A DNA stretch of 64,000 nucleotides, from the NCBI GenBank assembly GCA_003248655.1, contig QFPM01000002.1, positions 109,990-173,989 on the forward strand, written 5' to 3'. A program made the position numbers and the translations under genes. Below are positions 54,699 through 63,240 of the stretch, piece after piece. Origin of the DNA: Microbacterium sp. Its GTDB lineage: Bacteria; Actinomycetota; Actinomycetes; Actinomycetales; Microbacteriaceae. The notes beneath the pieces were generated by a model. The model saw only the letters and a program-made list of their open reading frames with translations. It searched no databases and was not told the origin of the DNA. Positions within the stretch are counted from its first letter, which is position 1; each line of letters starts with the position of its first letter.

Positions 54699-55502
54699 TG
54701 CTGGGGTCACCCGCCGCGGCGGAGTCCGGGCCCTCTGGGCAGGAAACCCCGGGGCGGTCGTCCAGCGCGGACTCGTCGCCGCCCGCTCGTCGAGCTGGGT
54801 CGTCGTGCTGTCGGGCTTCTTCGAGCCGGTGTTCTTCCTGGCATCCATGGGCATCGGTCTCGGCACGTACATCGGCGACGTGCAGACCTCGCAGGGGGTC
54901 ACCGTCGCCTACGCCGCGTTCATCGCCCCGGCCCTGCTGGCGGTCTCGGCCATGAACGGCGCGATCTACGACTCGACGTGGAACGTGTTCTTCAAGCTCA
55001 ACTACGGCAAGCTCTACGAGGGCATGCTCTCGACCTCGCTCGGGCCGCTCGATGTCGCGCTTGGCGAGATCCTGTACGCGCTGCTGCGCGGCCTGGTCTA
55101 CGCGACCGGATTCATGATCATCATGCAGATCCTCGGGCTGAACCTGTCGTGGACGGCGCTGCTCGCGCTCCCCGCCGTCGTGCTCATCGCGTTCGGGTTC
55201 GCGAGCCTCGGCATGGCCGTCACGAGTTACATGAAGACCTTCCAGCAGATGGACTGGATCAACTTCGTGCTGCTGCCGATGTTCCTGTTCTCGGCGACGT
55301 TCTACCCGATCACGGTGTACCCCGGCTGGGTGCAGCAGCTCGTCATGGCGTTGCCGCTGTGGCACGGGGTCGAGCTCATCCGGGGGCTCACGACCGGCAT
55401 CCTCAGCGCGGGATGCTGTGGCACGTGCTGTACTACGTCGTCATGATCGCCGTCGGCCTCGTCTTCACGACGAAACGGCTGCGCGCGCTCTTCCTCGACT
55501 GA
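54667..55502 (+). pseudogene. ABC-2 type exporter permease with a C-terminal frameshift
   Basis: The reading frame from 54667 encodes a normal permease for about 250 residues (FLASMGIGLGTYIGDV; FLFSATFYPITVYPG) and then ends at 55446 with a Cys/Thr-rich nonsense tail. The expected final helix and tail, MLWHVLYYVVMIAVGLVF then TTKRLRALFLD, are read in another frame ending at 55502. One missing G in the run at 55410-55412 would restore a single frame of about 278 residues. Either a real mutation, a sequencing error, or rarely recoding. Loss of the last helix would probably inactivate the exporter. Confidence 0.85.
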
Positions 55503-55903
55503 CGCGGGCGCCCGCCGGGCCCGTGGGCGGGCGCGCGGCCCGTTCTCATCCGTCGCAAAGTGCGGCTATGGGTGCGGATGCCGGCGTTTTGCGCCGGATG
55601 AGCCGCGGGAGGGTCCGCGGCTCGTGTTGATCCGTCGCAAAGTGCGGCTAAGGGCGCGGATGCCGGCAGTTTGCGCCGGATGAGCGGCGGGGAGGGCGCG
55701 CGGCTCGTGTTGATCCGTCGCAAAGTGTGGCTAAGGGTGCGGATGCCGGCGTTTCGCGCCGGATGAGTGGCGGGCAGGGCGCGCGGCCCGTGTTCATCCG
55801 TCGCGAAGTGCGGCTACGGGCGCGGATGCCAGCAGTTTGCGCCGGATGGGCCGCGGATCGTGCGTCGTGCGTCGCGCGTCGTGCGTCGCGCGAGCGCAGG
55901 GCG
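55503..55903. repeat. Four tandem palindrome units (82-83 bp) between convergent genes
   Basis: ATCCGTCGC begins at 55548, 55630, 55713 and 55796. Each unit has (T)CATCCG/TGATCCG on the left, a GCGGATGCCGG core and GCGCCGGATGA on the right, so each can fold to a hairpin (for example 55546-55552 with 55595-55601). From about 55855 there is a short run of GTGCGTC words. No gene. It probably ends both flanking transcripts. Confidence 0.9.
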
Positions 55904-57376
55904 CTACAGCGACGCGGTCTCGCCCAGCCCGAGTTCGGCGTCGTAGTCGACGTCCTTCGTCTCCTTCGACAGGAGCAGTGCGATGAGGGTGAGCACTCCC
56001 GCGCCGCTGAGGTAGAGGCCGACGAGCACGGGCGATCCGCCCGCCGAGGCCCACAGGGCGACCGCGACGATCGGCGCGAGCGCGGCCCCGAGGATCGACG
56101 CGACGTTGTACGCGATCGCCGAGCCCGTGTAGCGCACGTTCGTTGGGAAGAGCTCCGGCAGGAGCGCGCCCATGGGGCCGAACGTCGCGCCCATGAGCAT
56201 GAACCCGAAGACGAGGAACGCCTGCACGAGTGCGCCGGTGAACTTGGGATCGGCCTGCGGCAGCAGGAACACCGTGAACAGCAGACCGAACACGATGATG
56301 CCGACCGTCACCCAGATCAGCAGCATCCGGCGGCCGATCGCGTCGGCGACGGGGCCGGAAAGGAGCGTGAAGATGCCGAAGAAGACCACGCCGATGATCT
56401 GCATTATCACGAAGTCGATGTAGCCGAAGCCAAGCCCGGCGACGTACGCGCTGGGGTCGAATGCGGTGCCCGCGGCATCCGCTGCCTTCTGCGCGCCCTC
56501 GAGCGTTGGCTTCGTCCCGTACGAGAGCGTGAAGTTCGTCATCAGATAGAACAGCACGTAGGTCGCGAGCATGATGAACGTGCCGAGGATGAGCTGCTTC
56601 CAGTGGCGGCGCACGGTCTCACCGAGCGGGAACTTGCGGATCGCGCCGGTCTTCTCGGCTTTCGTGAACGTCTCGGACTCGACGAGGCGCAGTCGCACCC
56701 ACAGCCCGATGATGACCATCACCGCCGAGAACAGGAACGGCACGCGCCATCCCCACGCGAGGAACGCCTCGGATCGCTGTGCCGTGCCGTCCGGGTGGGG
56801 GAGGGCGAAGTTGATGATCAGGAAGATCGTGTTCGCGATGATGAAGCCGATCGGAGCGCCCAGCTGCGGGAACGTGCCGTACCAGGCGCGCTTGCCCGTC
56901 GGCGCGTTCTCGGTCGCGACGAGCGCCGCGCCCGACCATTCGCCACCGAGCGCGAAGCCCTGTGCGAGACGCAGGATGAGCAGCAACAGCGCCGCCCACC
57001 ATCCGATGTTCTGATAGGTGGGCAGGCATCCGATGAGGAACGTCGCGATTCCCATGGTGAGAAGGGATGCCACGAGCGTCGCCTTGCGGCCGAAGCGGTC
57101 GCCGAAGTGCCCGAAGACGATGGCGCCGATGGGGCGCGCGATCATGGCGGCGCCGAAGACGCCGAACGAGGCGAGGAGCGCCGTCGTGTCGTCACCCGTC
57201 GGGAAGAAGAGGATCGGGAAGACGAGAACGGCCGCCGTCGCGTAGGCGTAGAAGTCGTAGAACTCGATCGTCGTGCCGATGAGGCTCGCGGTGATCACGC
57301 GCGAGCGGGGGTTGGCGGGGGTGCCGGATGCCGCGGGCGAAGGGGAGGCAGAAGTCGCGGAAGGTGCAGAGGACAT
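55904..57376 (-). CDS. MFS transporter, metabolite:H+ symporter (MHS) family
   Basis: 490 residues with twelve predicted membrane helices. The family-specific start of helix 1 is GTTIEFYDFYAYATAA, and the loop 2-3 motif is GHFGDRFGRKATL, as in ShiA/ProP-like carriers. Substrates in the family are dicarboxylates, betaines, shikimate and the like; not resolvable here. The start at 57376 is preferred; an upstream in-frame extension is hydrophilic and lacks support. The gap 57377-57562 shows no further gene. Confidence 0.9.
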   Translation of the reverse strand: MSSAPSATSASPSPAASGTPANPRSRVITASLIGTTIEFYDFYAYATAAVLVFPILFFPTGDDTTALLASFGVFGAAMIARPIGAIVFGHFGDRFGRKATLVASLLTMGIATFLIGCLPTYQNIGWWAALLLLILRLAQGFALGGEWSGAALVATENAPTGKRAWYGTFPQLGAPIGFIIANTIFLIINFALPHPDGTAQRSEAFLAWGWRVPFLFSAVMVIIGLWVRLRLVESETFTKAEKTGAIRKFPLGETVRRHWKQLILGTFIMLATYVLFYLMTNFTLSYGTKPTLEGAQKAADAAGTAFDPSAYVAGLGFGYIDFVIMQIIGVVFFGIFTLLSGPVADAIGRRMLLIWVTVGIIVFGLLFTVFLLPQADPKFTGALVQAFLVFGFMLMGATFGPMGALLPELFPTNVRYTGSAIAYNVASILGAALAPIVAVALWASAGGSPVLVGLYLSGAGVLTLIALLLSKETKDVDYDAELGLGETASL

Positions 57377-57562
57377 GCGTGGAGAGCTCACTGTCGAGAC
57401 GTGGCGGATGTCCTTGTGGGACGCGCGGTGGGTGGGCGTCCGGGGCAGTGGTGATGCGGCGGGCGCCTCATCATTGGGGCCACCGAGGCGTCGCAAGGGT
57501 CGCGACGCACAAACGTCGAGTCTACTCCCGCACCGGCTGGTCGCGGCGCGGGAGGCGCCGGA

Positions 57563-57913
57563 TCAGCGCCAGATCGCCGCGATCGCGGCGTTCGCGAACG
57601 TGAGGATGCCGACGGACCAGAACAGCGCCGGCGGCAACGTGCCGGTGCGCCGCTGGCGGGCCGTGCCGATCCCGAGGACAGCGCCGATCGCGAGCAGGAT
57701 CACGAGCTTGACGCCGAGCTTCACGTAGTTCAGCTCGTACGAGATTCCCCAGGGGGCGGCCAGCGCGAGCCCCGCGACGGCGGCGATGACCATGCCCCAC
57801 GTCATGAGCCGCGTGAGGCGCCGATCGCCGAAGGCCGCGACGACCCACGCGCCGAACAGCACGGCGAACCCGACGAGGTGGACGAGGACGACGACGTGGC
57901 GCAGGGTTTCCAT
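57563..57913 (-). CDS. Small four-helix membrane protein
   Basis: 116 residues, helices at about 5-25, 35-55, 65-85 and 95-113, with little outside the membrane. It begins METLRHVVVLVHLVGF. No family assigned. It stands between the MHS transporter and the riboflavin operon, all on the same strand. Confidence 0.75.
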   Translation of the reverse strand: METLRHVVVLVHLVGFAVLFGAWVVAAFGDRRLTRLMTWGMVIAAVAGLALAAPWGISYELNYVKLGVKLVILLAIGAVLGIGTARQRRTGTLPPALFWSVGILTFANAAIAAIWR

Positions 57914-57980
57914 GCCTTCAGTCTAGCTGATGGATGAAGCCCCGCCGCCTGAGCGCCGCGCCGCGCCTCGCGCGAGGCCG

Positions 57981-58037
57981 CGAAACCTCACTTATGTACG
58001 CTTTTTCGGCGTTCTTCTGTACACAAGTGAGGTTTCG
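57981..58037. repeat. Palindrome with 19-bp arms and 19-base loop
   Basis: CGAAACCTCACTTATGTAC (57981-57999) pairs with 58019-58037 at 18 of 19 positions around a 19-base T-rich loop. It begins downstream of ribH, so it could terminate the riboflavin operon; on the minus strand the loop gives an A-rich run. Confidence 0.85.
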
Positions 58038-58080
58038 TGGGGTGGTTGCGCGGCGCGGGGGCGCGGCGCGGAACGCGGCG

Positions 58081-58554
58081 TCAGCCGCGCAGGCGGCGCA
58101 ACAGCAGGGCGGTCCGCAGGGCCGCATCCGCCGCTTCGGCGCCCTTGTCCTCGTTCGAGCCCGGAAGGCCCGCGCGGTCGAGGCCCTGCGCCTCGTCGTC
58201 GAGGGTCAGCACGCCGAATCCGACCGGCTTGCCGGCATCTAGCGCGACGCGGGTGAGTCCGTCGGTCGCCGCCGACGAGACGAACTCGAAGTGCGGCGTG
58301 CCGCCGCGGATGATCACGCCGAGCGCCACGACCGCGTCCACCCCGGCATCCAGCGCCGCCTTCGCGGCGACCGGGAGCTCGAACGACCCGGGTACGCGCT
58401 CGAGGCTCCACGTGGCGCCGGATGCGTCCAGCACGCGCTCGGCGCCTGCGATCAGGCCGTCCATGATGACGTCGTGCCACTTCGCCGCGACGATCACGAC
58501 GCGAAGGCCCGCCGCGTCGACCGGGGTGGTTTCGGGGGCTCCGTGGCCGCTCAT
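58081..58554 (-). CDS. ribH: 6,7-dimethyl-8-ribityllumazine synthase
   Basis: Condenses the pyrimidine and dihydroxybutanone phosphate. The product is 157 residues. VVIVAAKWHDVIMDGLIAG, RVPGSFELPVAAKAAL, ALGVIIRGGTPHFEFV (with the catalytic His) and PVGFGVLTLDDEAQ are all standard. It is the last gene of the operon and overlaps ribBA by ATGA. Confidence 0.97.
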   Translation of the reverse strand: MSGHGAPETTPVDAAGLRVVIVAAKWHDVIMDGLIAGAERVLDASGATWSLERVPGSFELPVAAKAALDAGVDAVVALGVIIRGGTPHFEFVSSAATDGLTRVALDAGKPVGFGVLTLDDEAQGLDRAGLPGSNEDKGAEAADAALRTALLLRRLRG

Positions 58555-59855
58555 GCGTGCTCCTTCGTTGCGGGGGTCGATCCGGGGGCCGCGTCGGCGC
58601 TGTGCGCGAGGGCCTCTTCGAGCTCCTCCGCGCCGATGATGTGGCCCATGCGGTCGCGCTTGGTCTCGAGGTACTGGTGGTTGTTCGCGCCGACGCCGAC
58701 CAGCAGCGGCACCTGCTCGGCGATTTCGAGGCCGAGCGCGCGCAGCTGCGCCACCTTGTCGGTGTTGTTCGTGAGCAGGCGCAGGCGCTCGACGCCGAGG
58801 TCGGCGAGGATGCCGGCGGCCGCCGCGTAGTCGCGGGCATCCGCCGGGAGGCCGAGCGCGAGGTTCGCGTCGACCGTGTCGAGGCCGCGCTCCTGCAGGC
58901 TGTACGCGCGCAGCTTGTTGATGAGGCCGATGCCGCGACCCTCGTGGCCGCGCATGTACACGACGACGCCGCCGTCCTGCTCGATGGCATCCAGTGCGGC
59001 GTCCAGCTGCGGACCGCACTCGCACTTGAGCGAGCCGAACGCCTCGCCCGTGAGGCACTCGGAGTGCACCCGCACCAGCGGCGCATCGCCCTGCAGATCG
59101 CCCGAGACGACCGCGATGTGGTCGGTGCCGGTGACGCGATCCTTGTACGCGAGGAAGCGGAACGACCCGTGCTCGGTCGGCACCTGCGCCTCGGCGCGCA
59201 GGCTCACCCGGCGACGCGGGGCGTGCTCGTGCGCTGAGGCCTCGGGAACCGCACCGTCGAGGTGCGCGATCAGCTGCTCGATCGTGATGACGGGGATGCC
59301 CTCGCGCTCGCCCATCTCGAGAAGCCCCGGCAGGCGCATCATCGAGCCGTCCTCGGCGACGACCTCGCCGATCGCGGCGACGGGCTGCAGGCCCGCGAGC
59401 TTCATCAGCTCGACGCCCGCCTCGGTGTGCCCGGCGCGTTCGCGGACACCCCCGTCGACCGCGCGCAGCGGCAGGATGTGCCCCGGCCGGATGACGGAGG
59501 AAGGTGTGGATGCCGGGTCGGCCAGCACGTTCAGGGTGTGCGAGCGGTCGGCGGCGCTGATGCCGGTCGATACGCGGTCGGCGGCATCCACGCTCACGGT
59601 GTAGGCCGTGCCGCGGCTGTCCTCGTTGACCGCGACCATCGGCGGCAGGTCGAGTCGGTCGGCCCACTCCGCGGGCATCGGGGCGCAGAGGAACCCGCTC
59701 GACCAGCGGATCGTCCAGGCGAGCCACTCGGGAGTCGCGAGCTCGGCCGAGAGGATGATGTCGCCCTCGTTCTCGCGGTTCTCGTCGTCGGCGACGATGA
59801 CGGGGCGTCCCGCGCGGAGGGCGTCGAGGGCCTCGGGGATGGTGGAAAGGCTCAT
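58551..59855 (-). CDS. ribBA: Bifunctional DHBP synthase / GTP cyclohydrolase II
   Basis: 434 residues. The N-terminal RibB domain has VADDENRENEGDII (about residues 22-35) and AGHTEAGVELMKLAGL. The C-terminal RibA domain from about 215 has the zinc set CLTGEAFGSLKCECG and RGHEGRGIGLINKL. Both catalytic halves are intact. It overlaps ribE and ribH by 4 bases each. Confidence 0.97.
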   Translation of the reverse strand: MSLSTIPEALDALRAGRPVIVADDENRENEGDIILSAELATPEWLAWTIRWSSGFLCAPMPAEWADRLDLPPMVAVNEDSRGTAYTVSVDAADRVSTGISAADRSHTLNVLADPASTPSSVIRPGHILPLRAVDGGVRERAGHTEAGVELMKLAGLQPVAAIGEVVAEDGSMMRLPGLLEMGEREGIPVITIEQLIAHLDGAVPEASAHEHAPRRRVSLRAEAQVPTEHGSFRFLAYKDRVTGTDHIAVVSGDLQGDAPLVRVHSECLTGEAFGSLKCECGPQLDAALDAIEQDGGVVVYMRGHEGRGIGLINKLRAYSLQERGLDTVDANLALGLPADARDYAAAAGILADLGVERLRLLTNNTDKVAQLRALGLEIAEQVPLLVGVGANNHQYLETKRDRMGHIIGAEELEEALAHSADAAPGSTPATKEHA

Positions 59856-60499
59856 CGGGAGCCTCCTTCGGTGGGTGTGGTTGGAGCTGTCGGACGGGTG
59901 AAGGCGAGGAGGCGCTGCACGTGCCGCGCCAGGATGTCGGTCTCGAGGTTCACGGCATCCCCCGGGCGGCGAAGGCCGAGGGTCGTGATCTCGAGCGTCT
60001 CGGGGATCAGCGAGACCTCGAACCACGGCTCGGGGTCGCGGGCATCCGAGACGGCGCTGACGGTGAGCGAGACGCCGTCGAGGGTGATCGATCCCTTGTC
60101 GACGACGAGTGGGGCGAGCTCCGCCGGGAGCGAGACGCGCACGACCTGCCACTGCGCACCCGGGCGGACCTCGAGCACGCGCCCGGTGCCGTCGACGTGC
60201 CCCTGCACGATGTGGCCGCCCAGGCGCGTGTGCGCGGCGACCGCGCGCTCGACGTTGACGGGAGTGCCCACCGTGACGCCCGCGAGGCTCGTCACGTCGA
60301 GGGTCTGGCGCATGACATCCGCGGTGAACCAGTCGTCGCCCTGGTCGGTCACGGTGAGGCACACGCCGCTGATCGCGATGGAGTCGCCGCGGCGCGCGTC
60401 GGATACGGCGATCGGCGCGTGCACCGTGAGGCGCACGCCGTCGCCCGACGGCTCGATCGCGGTCACGTCGCCCCGCTCTTCGATGATCCCCGTGAACAT
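59852..60499 (-). CDS. ribE: Riboflavin synthase alpha chain
   Basis: 215 residues in two lumazine-binding repeats: MFTGIIEERG with GVCLTV and VNVERAV (first), then GHIVQGHVDGTG, ITLDGVSLTV and VNLETDILARH (second). Its Shine-Dalgarno GGAGGAG lies inside the extended 3' end of ribD. Confidence 0.97.
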   Translation of the reverse strand: MFTGIIEERGDVTAIEPSGDGVRLTVHAPIAVSDARRGDSIAISGVCLTVTDQGDDWFTADVMRQTLDVTSLAGVTVGTPVNVERAVAAHTRLGGHIVQGHVDGTGRVLEVRPGAQWQVVRVSLPAELAPLVVDKGSITLDGVSLTVSAVSDARDPEPWFEVSLIPETLEITTLGLRRPGDAVNLETDILARHVQRLLAFTRPTAPTTPTEGGSR

Positions 60500-60500
60500 G

Positions 60501-61727
60501 TCAGCTCTCCTCCGTTGCTGGGTGAACGTCTTCCGGTGGTCGAGCTCTCTCCGGTGGTCGAGCCTCTTCCGGCGGTCGAGTGCCGGCGCGCACGTCCATC
60601 GGTGGTCGAGTGCCGGTGCGCACGTCCATCGGTGGTCGAGTGCCGGCGCGCACGTCCATCGGTGGTCGAGTGCCGGCGCGCAGCGCCGGTGTATCGAGAC
60701 CATCCCGCCCCACCGGCCGCGCCACCACGAGCAGGTCATCCCCGAGCCGCTCGACCGCCACGACCTCGAGCCGCCGTTGTTCCCCAATGGTCGCGACCCC
60801 GACATCCCCGAGCGCGAGGCGGTCGCCGCCGAGGAGCGTCGGTGCGATGTAGACGAGCACCTCGTCGACGAGTCCCGCGCGCACGAACGACGACGCGAGC
60901 GTCGGTCCGCCCTCGACGAACACGCGGTGCGCGCCCAGTTCACGCAGGCGATCGAGCAGGTCGGGCAGGTCGTCGCCCTCGTCCTGCATGAACGGATGCG
61001 GATGCCGGCGCACGCGCGCCTCCTGCGGAACGGCGCGCGTGCCGACCACGACCGGCCGCGGCTGGTGGTCGTAGAGAGACCCGTCCGCGTGACGCGCGGT
61101 CAGCGCGGGGTCATCGGCGAGCAGGGTTCCGGTGCCGACGACGATCGCGTCGGCATCCGATCGTCTGCGATGCACGTCGGCGCGGGCATCCGGTCCGGTG
61201 ATCCACTGACTCGTGCCGTCGGATGCCGCGGCGCGGCCGTCGAGCGACTGCGCCCACTTGAGGGTGACGTGCGGGCGGCCGAGGCGCTGCACCGTGAGCC
61301 ACGAGTCGAGCAGTGCGTGGGCGTCGCCTGCGAGCACGCCGGATTCCACGTCGATGCCCGCGGCGCGCAGGCGCTCGGCGCCGCCACCGGAATGCGCTCC
61401 CGGATCGTCGATCGCGTAGACGACGCGCGCGACGCCCGCGGCGATGAGCGCCTCGGCGCACGGCCCGGTGCGGCCGGTGTGGTTGCACGGCTCGAGGGTG
61501 ACGATCGCGGTCGCGCCGCGCGCGGCATCCGCCGCGATCCTCGAGAGCGCGTCGACCTCGGCGTGCGGCGTGCCCGCGCCGCGGTGCCACCCCTCGGCGA
61601 GCGTTTCGCCGGACGGCGACAGCAACACCGCGCCGACCTGCGGGTTTACGCCCGCCGGACCGTTCCGCGCGAGCTCGAGCGCGCGGCGCATCGCGCCGAG
61701 CTCGATCTCGCTGGCGATGCCGGTCAT
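60501..61727 (-). CDS. ribD: Bifunctional pyrimidine deaminase/reductase with repeat-derived C-terminal tail
   Basis: 408 residues. The deaminase domain has GTPHAEVDAL and EPCNHTGRTGPCAEALI zinc motifs (about residues 50-90); the reductase domain has THVTLKWAQSLDGR-type and VFVEGGPTLASSF motifs and ends near ARPVGR (about 342). After that about 66 residues come from a hairpin repeat and its tandem left-arm copies: three near-identical ten-residue units TRPPMDVRAG. The start at 61727 (MTGIASEIEL) is behind the FMN riboswitch. The tail is not part of the family. Confidence 0.95.
   Translation of the reverse strand: MTGIASEIELGAMRRALELARNGPAGVNPQVGAVLLSPSGETLAEGWHRGAGTPHAEVDALSRIAADAARGATAIVTLEPCNHTGRTGPCAEALIAAGVARVVYAIDDPGAHSGGGAERLRAAGIDVESGVLAGDAHALLDSWLTVQRLGRPHVTLKWAQSLDGRAAASDGTSQWITGPDARADVHRRRSDADAIVVGTGTLLADDPALTARHADGSLYDHQPRPVVVGTRAVPQEARVRRHPHPFMQDEGDDLPDLLDRLRELGAHRVFVEGGPTLASSFVRAGLVDEVLVYIAPTLLGGDRLALGDVGVATIGEQRRLEVVAVERLGDDLLVVARPVGRDGLDTPALRAGTRPPMDVRAGTRPPMDVRTGTRPPMDVRAGTRPPEEARPPERARPPEDVHPATEES
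60571..60701. repeat. 30-bp tandem array ending in hairpin repeat copy E, inside ribD
   Basis: Units starting GGTGGTCGAGTGCCGGCGCG occur at 60571, 60601 and 60631, each 30 bp, and a fourth start at 60661 continues as the full hairpin (60664-60701: stem CCGGCGC/GCGCCGG). Partial units precede from about 60535. The length is a multiple of three, keeping ribD open. Confidence 0.92.
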
Positions 61728-61801
61728 CCGTCGTCCTTCGTCTGGGACTCCGGGGTGCGGGCGCGATGCGGGGCCGACACGGCAGGCGCCATAGGCGCCG
61801 C

Positions 61802-61962
61802 CCGTGCTGCCTCCCATCCGGACTAGCGACAAGGTTCTGTCGAACCGTGTCGCATCACCGTCGGTCCCGGATTTCCACCGGATCAACCTCGCCGCCTTGC
61901 GGACGACGGGGCTCGCGGACTATCACCGCCGGTTCGGATTCACACCGACCCCGGAGCACGTG
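61802..61962 (-). ncRNA. FMN riboswitch (RFN element)
   Basis: On the minus strand the consensus blocks appear in order: GCTCCGGGGTCGGTGTGAAT, CCGGCGGTGATAGTCCGCGA, GATCCGGTGGAAATCCGG, GACCGACGGTGA and AGTCCGGATGGGAGGCAGCA (the last around 61807-61826). It precedes ribD by about 75 bases. GGCGCC-TAT-GGCGCC in that gap could belong to the expression platform. FMN binding would shut off the riboflavin operon. Confidence 0.97.
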
Positions 61963-62084
61963 TACTGCTCTCGATCCTACTCAACGCGCCGCGCGCGGTT
62001 TCATTCCGTGACGGCGTCCCGTCGTCCGGTCGCGTGCCGGGCGGCGCGTTCCGCCGCTCCGCACCCCCCACCTGCGCTCTCACC

Positions 62085-62269
62085 GGTCGAGCGCCGGCCG
62101 CTCTCCCACCGATGGTCGAGTGCCGGTCCCTCTCCCACCTGCGGTCGAGCGTCGGCCGCTCTCCCACCTGCGGTCGAGCGTCGGCCGCTCTCCCCCCGGT
62201 GGTCGAGTGCCGGCGCCGCTCTCCCCCCGGTGGTCGAGTGCCGGCGCGAAGCGCCGGTGTATCGAGACC
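62085..62269. repeat. 29-30-bp tandem array ending in hairpin repeat copy F
   Basis: GGTCGAG words start at 62085, 62115, 62144, 62173, 62202 and 62232 (periods 30, 29, 29, 29, 30). The last leads into the full hairpin GGTCGAGTGCCGGCGC, GAA, GCGCCGGTGTATCGAGACC. It lies between nei-like 3' end and the riboswitch promoter. The rest of 61963-62084 shows no gene. Confidence 0.9.
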
Positions 62270-62274
62270 AGCCG

Positions 62275-63168
62275 CTACTTCAACAGTCGACTGAGCCGCC
62301 GGTCGGCGAGGAGCTTCCCGCCCGTCTGGCACGTCGGGCAGTACTCGAGGCTGTTGTCCGCGAAGAAGACGCTGCGCACCTCGTCGCCGCAGACAGGGCA
62401 GCGCTCGCCGCGGCGCCCGTGCACGGACATTCCGCGGCGCTTGGCATCCTTGAGGTCGGAGGGCGGACGGCCGGATGCCGTGGCCACGGCATCCGTCAGC
62501 GTCGCGCGCAGCGCCGTAAAGAGACGGTCGGTCTCGTCATCGCCGAGGCTCGCCGCGAGAGCGTACGGCGACATCTTCGCGGCATGCAGGATCTCGTCGG
62601 AGTACGCGTTGCCGATGCCCGCGACGATCGACTGGTCGCGCAGCACGCCTTTGATCTGCGTGCGCCGGCCGGCGAGAAGCCCGGCGAGAGTATCGCGGGT
62701 GAACGCGGCGCCGAGCGGGTCGGGGCCGAGCCGCGCGATGCCCGGCACGTCGTGCGGGTCGCGCGCCGCGTACACGGCCAGCGACTTCTTCGTGCCCGCC
62801 TCGGTCAGGTCGAACCCGGAGCCGTCGTCGAAACCCACACGCAACGCGATCGGGGTCTTGCCCGGGCGGATGACGGTCGCCGGCAGCGTCTCGTACCAGC
62901 GCAGCCACCCGGCCTTCGCGAGGTGGAAGATCAGATGGACGCCGGGTTCGGCGGGCGCTCCGGCATCCGGCGCCTGCTCGGTCGCGAGGTCGACGAACTT
63001 GCCGTGTCGGGTCACGGCCGCGACGCGCCGCCCCTTGAGCGACTCGAGGGGCGGGTCGTAGGTCTTCAGCGCCGCGATGTTCGCGACAGTCGCCTTCGTG
63101 ATGACGAGCCCGGCCGTGCGCTCGCTGAGGAAGTCGACGAGCCCCTGCACCTCCGGCATCTCGGGCAT
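62275..63168 (-). CDS. Fpg/Nei family DNA glycosylase/AP lyase
   Basis: Excises oxidised bases. The product is 297 residues. It begins MPEMPEVQGLVDFL, giving the N-terminal Pro nucleophile and Glu after Met removal. VTRHGKFVDL and the helix-two-turn-helix IVAGIGNAYSDEILHAAKMSP are present, then the zinc finger CPVCGDEVRSVFF, 16 residues between pairs, CPTC. It is more like the actinobacterial Fpg/Nei2 group than classical MutM; the substrate preference cannot be settled. Confidence 0.93.
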   Translation of the reverse strand: MPEMPEVQGLVDFLSERTAGLVITKATVANIAALKTYDPPLESLKGRRVAAVTRHGKFVDLATEQAPDAGAPAEPGVHLIFHLAKAGWLRWYETLPATVIRPGKTPIALRVGFDDGSGFDLTEAGTKKSLAVYAARDPHDVPGIARLGPDPLGAAFTRDTLAGLLAGRRTQIKGVLRDQSIVAGIGNAYSDEILHAAKMSPYALAASLGDDETDRLFTALRATLTDAVATASGRPPSDLKDAKRRGMSVHGRRGERCPVCGDEVRSVFFADNSLEYCPTCQTGGKLLADRRLSRLLK

Positions 63169-63240
63169 GCGCTCATCCTGCCACGGGCGTGCGACATTCG
63201 GGGTGGGTCAGCCGATGGTCGCGAGCGAGTGGGCTCCTGG

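Noticed and set aside
55503..57454. Long plus-strand frame over the repeat block and the MHS transporter
   Set aside because: It is charged, motif-free and antisense to a twelve-helix transporter.
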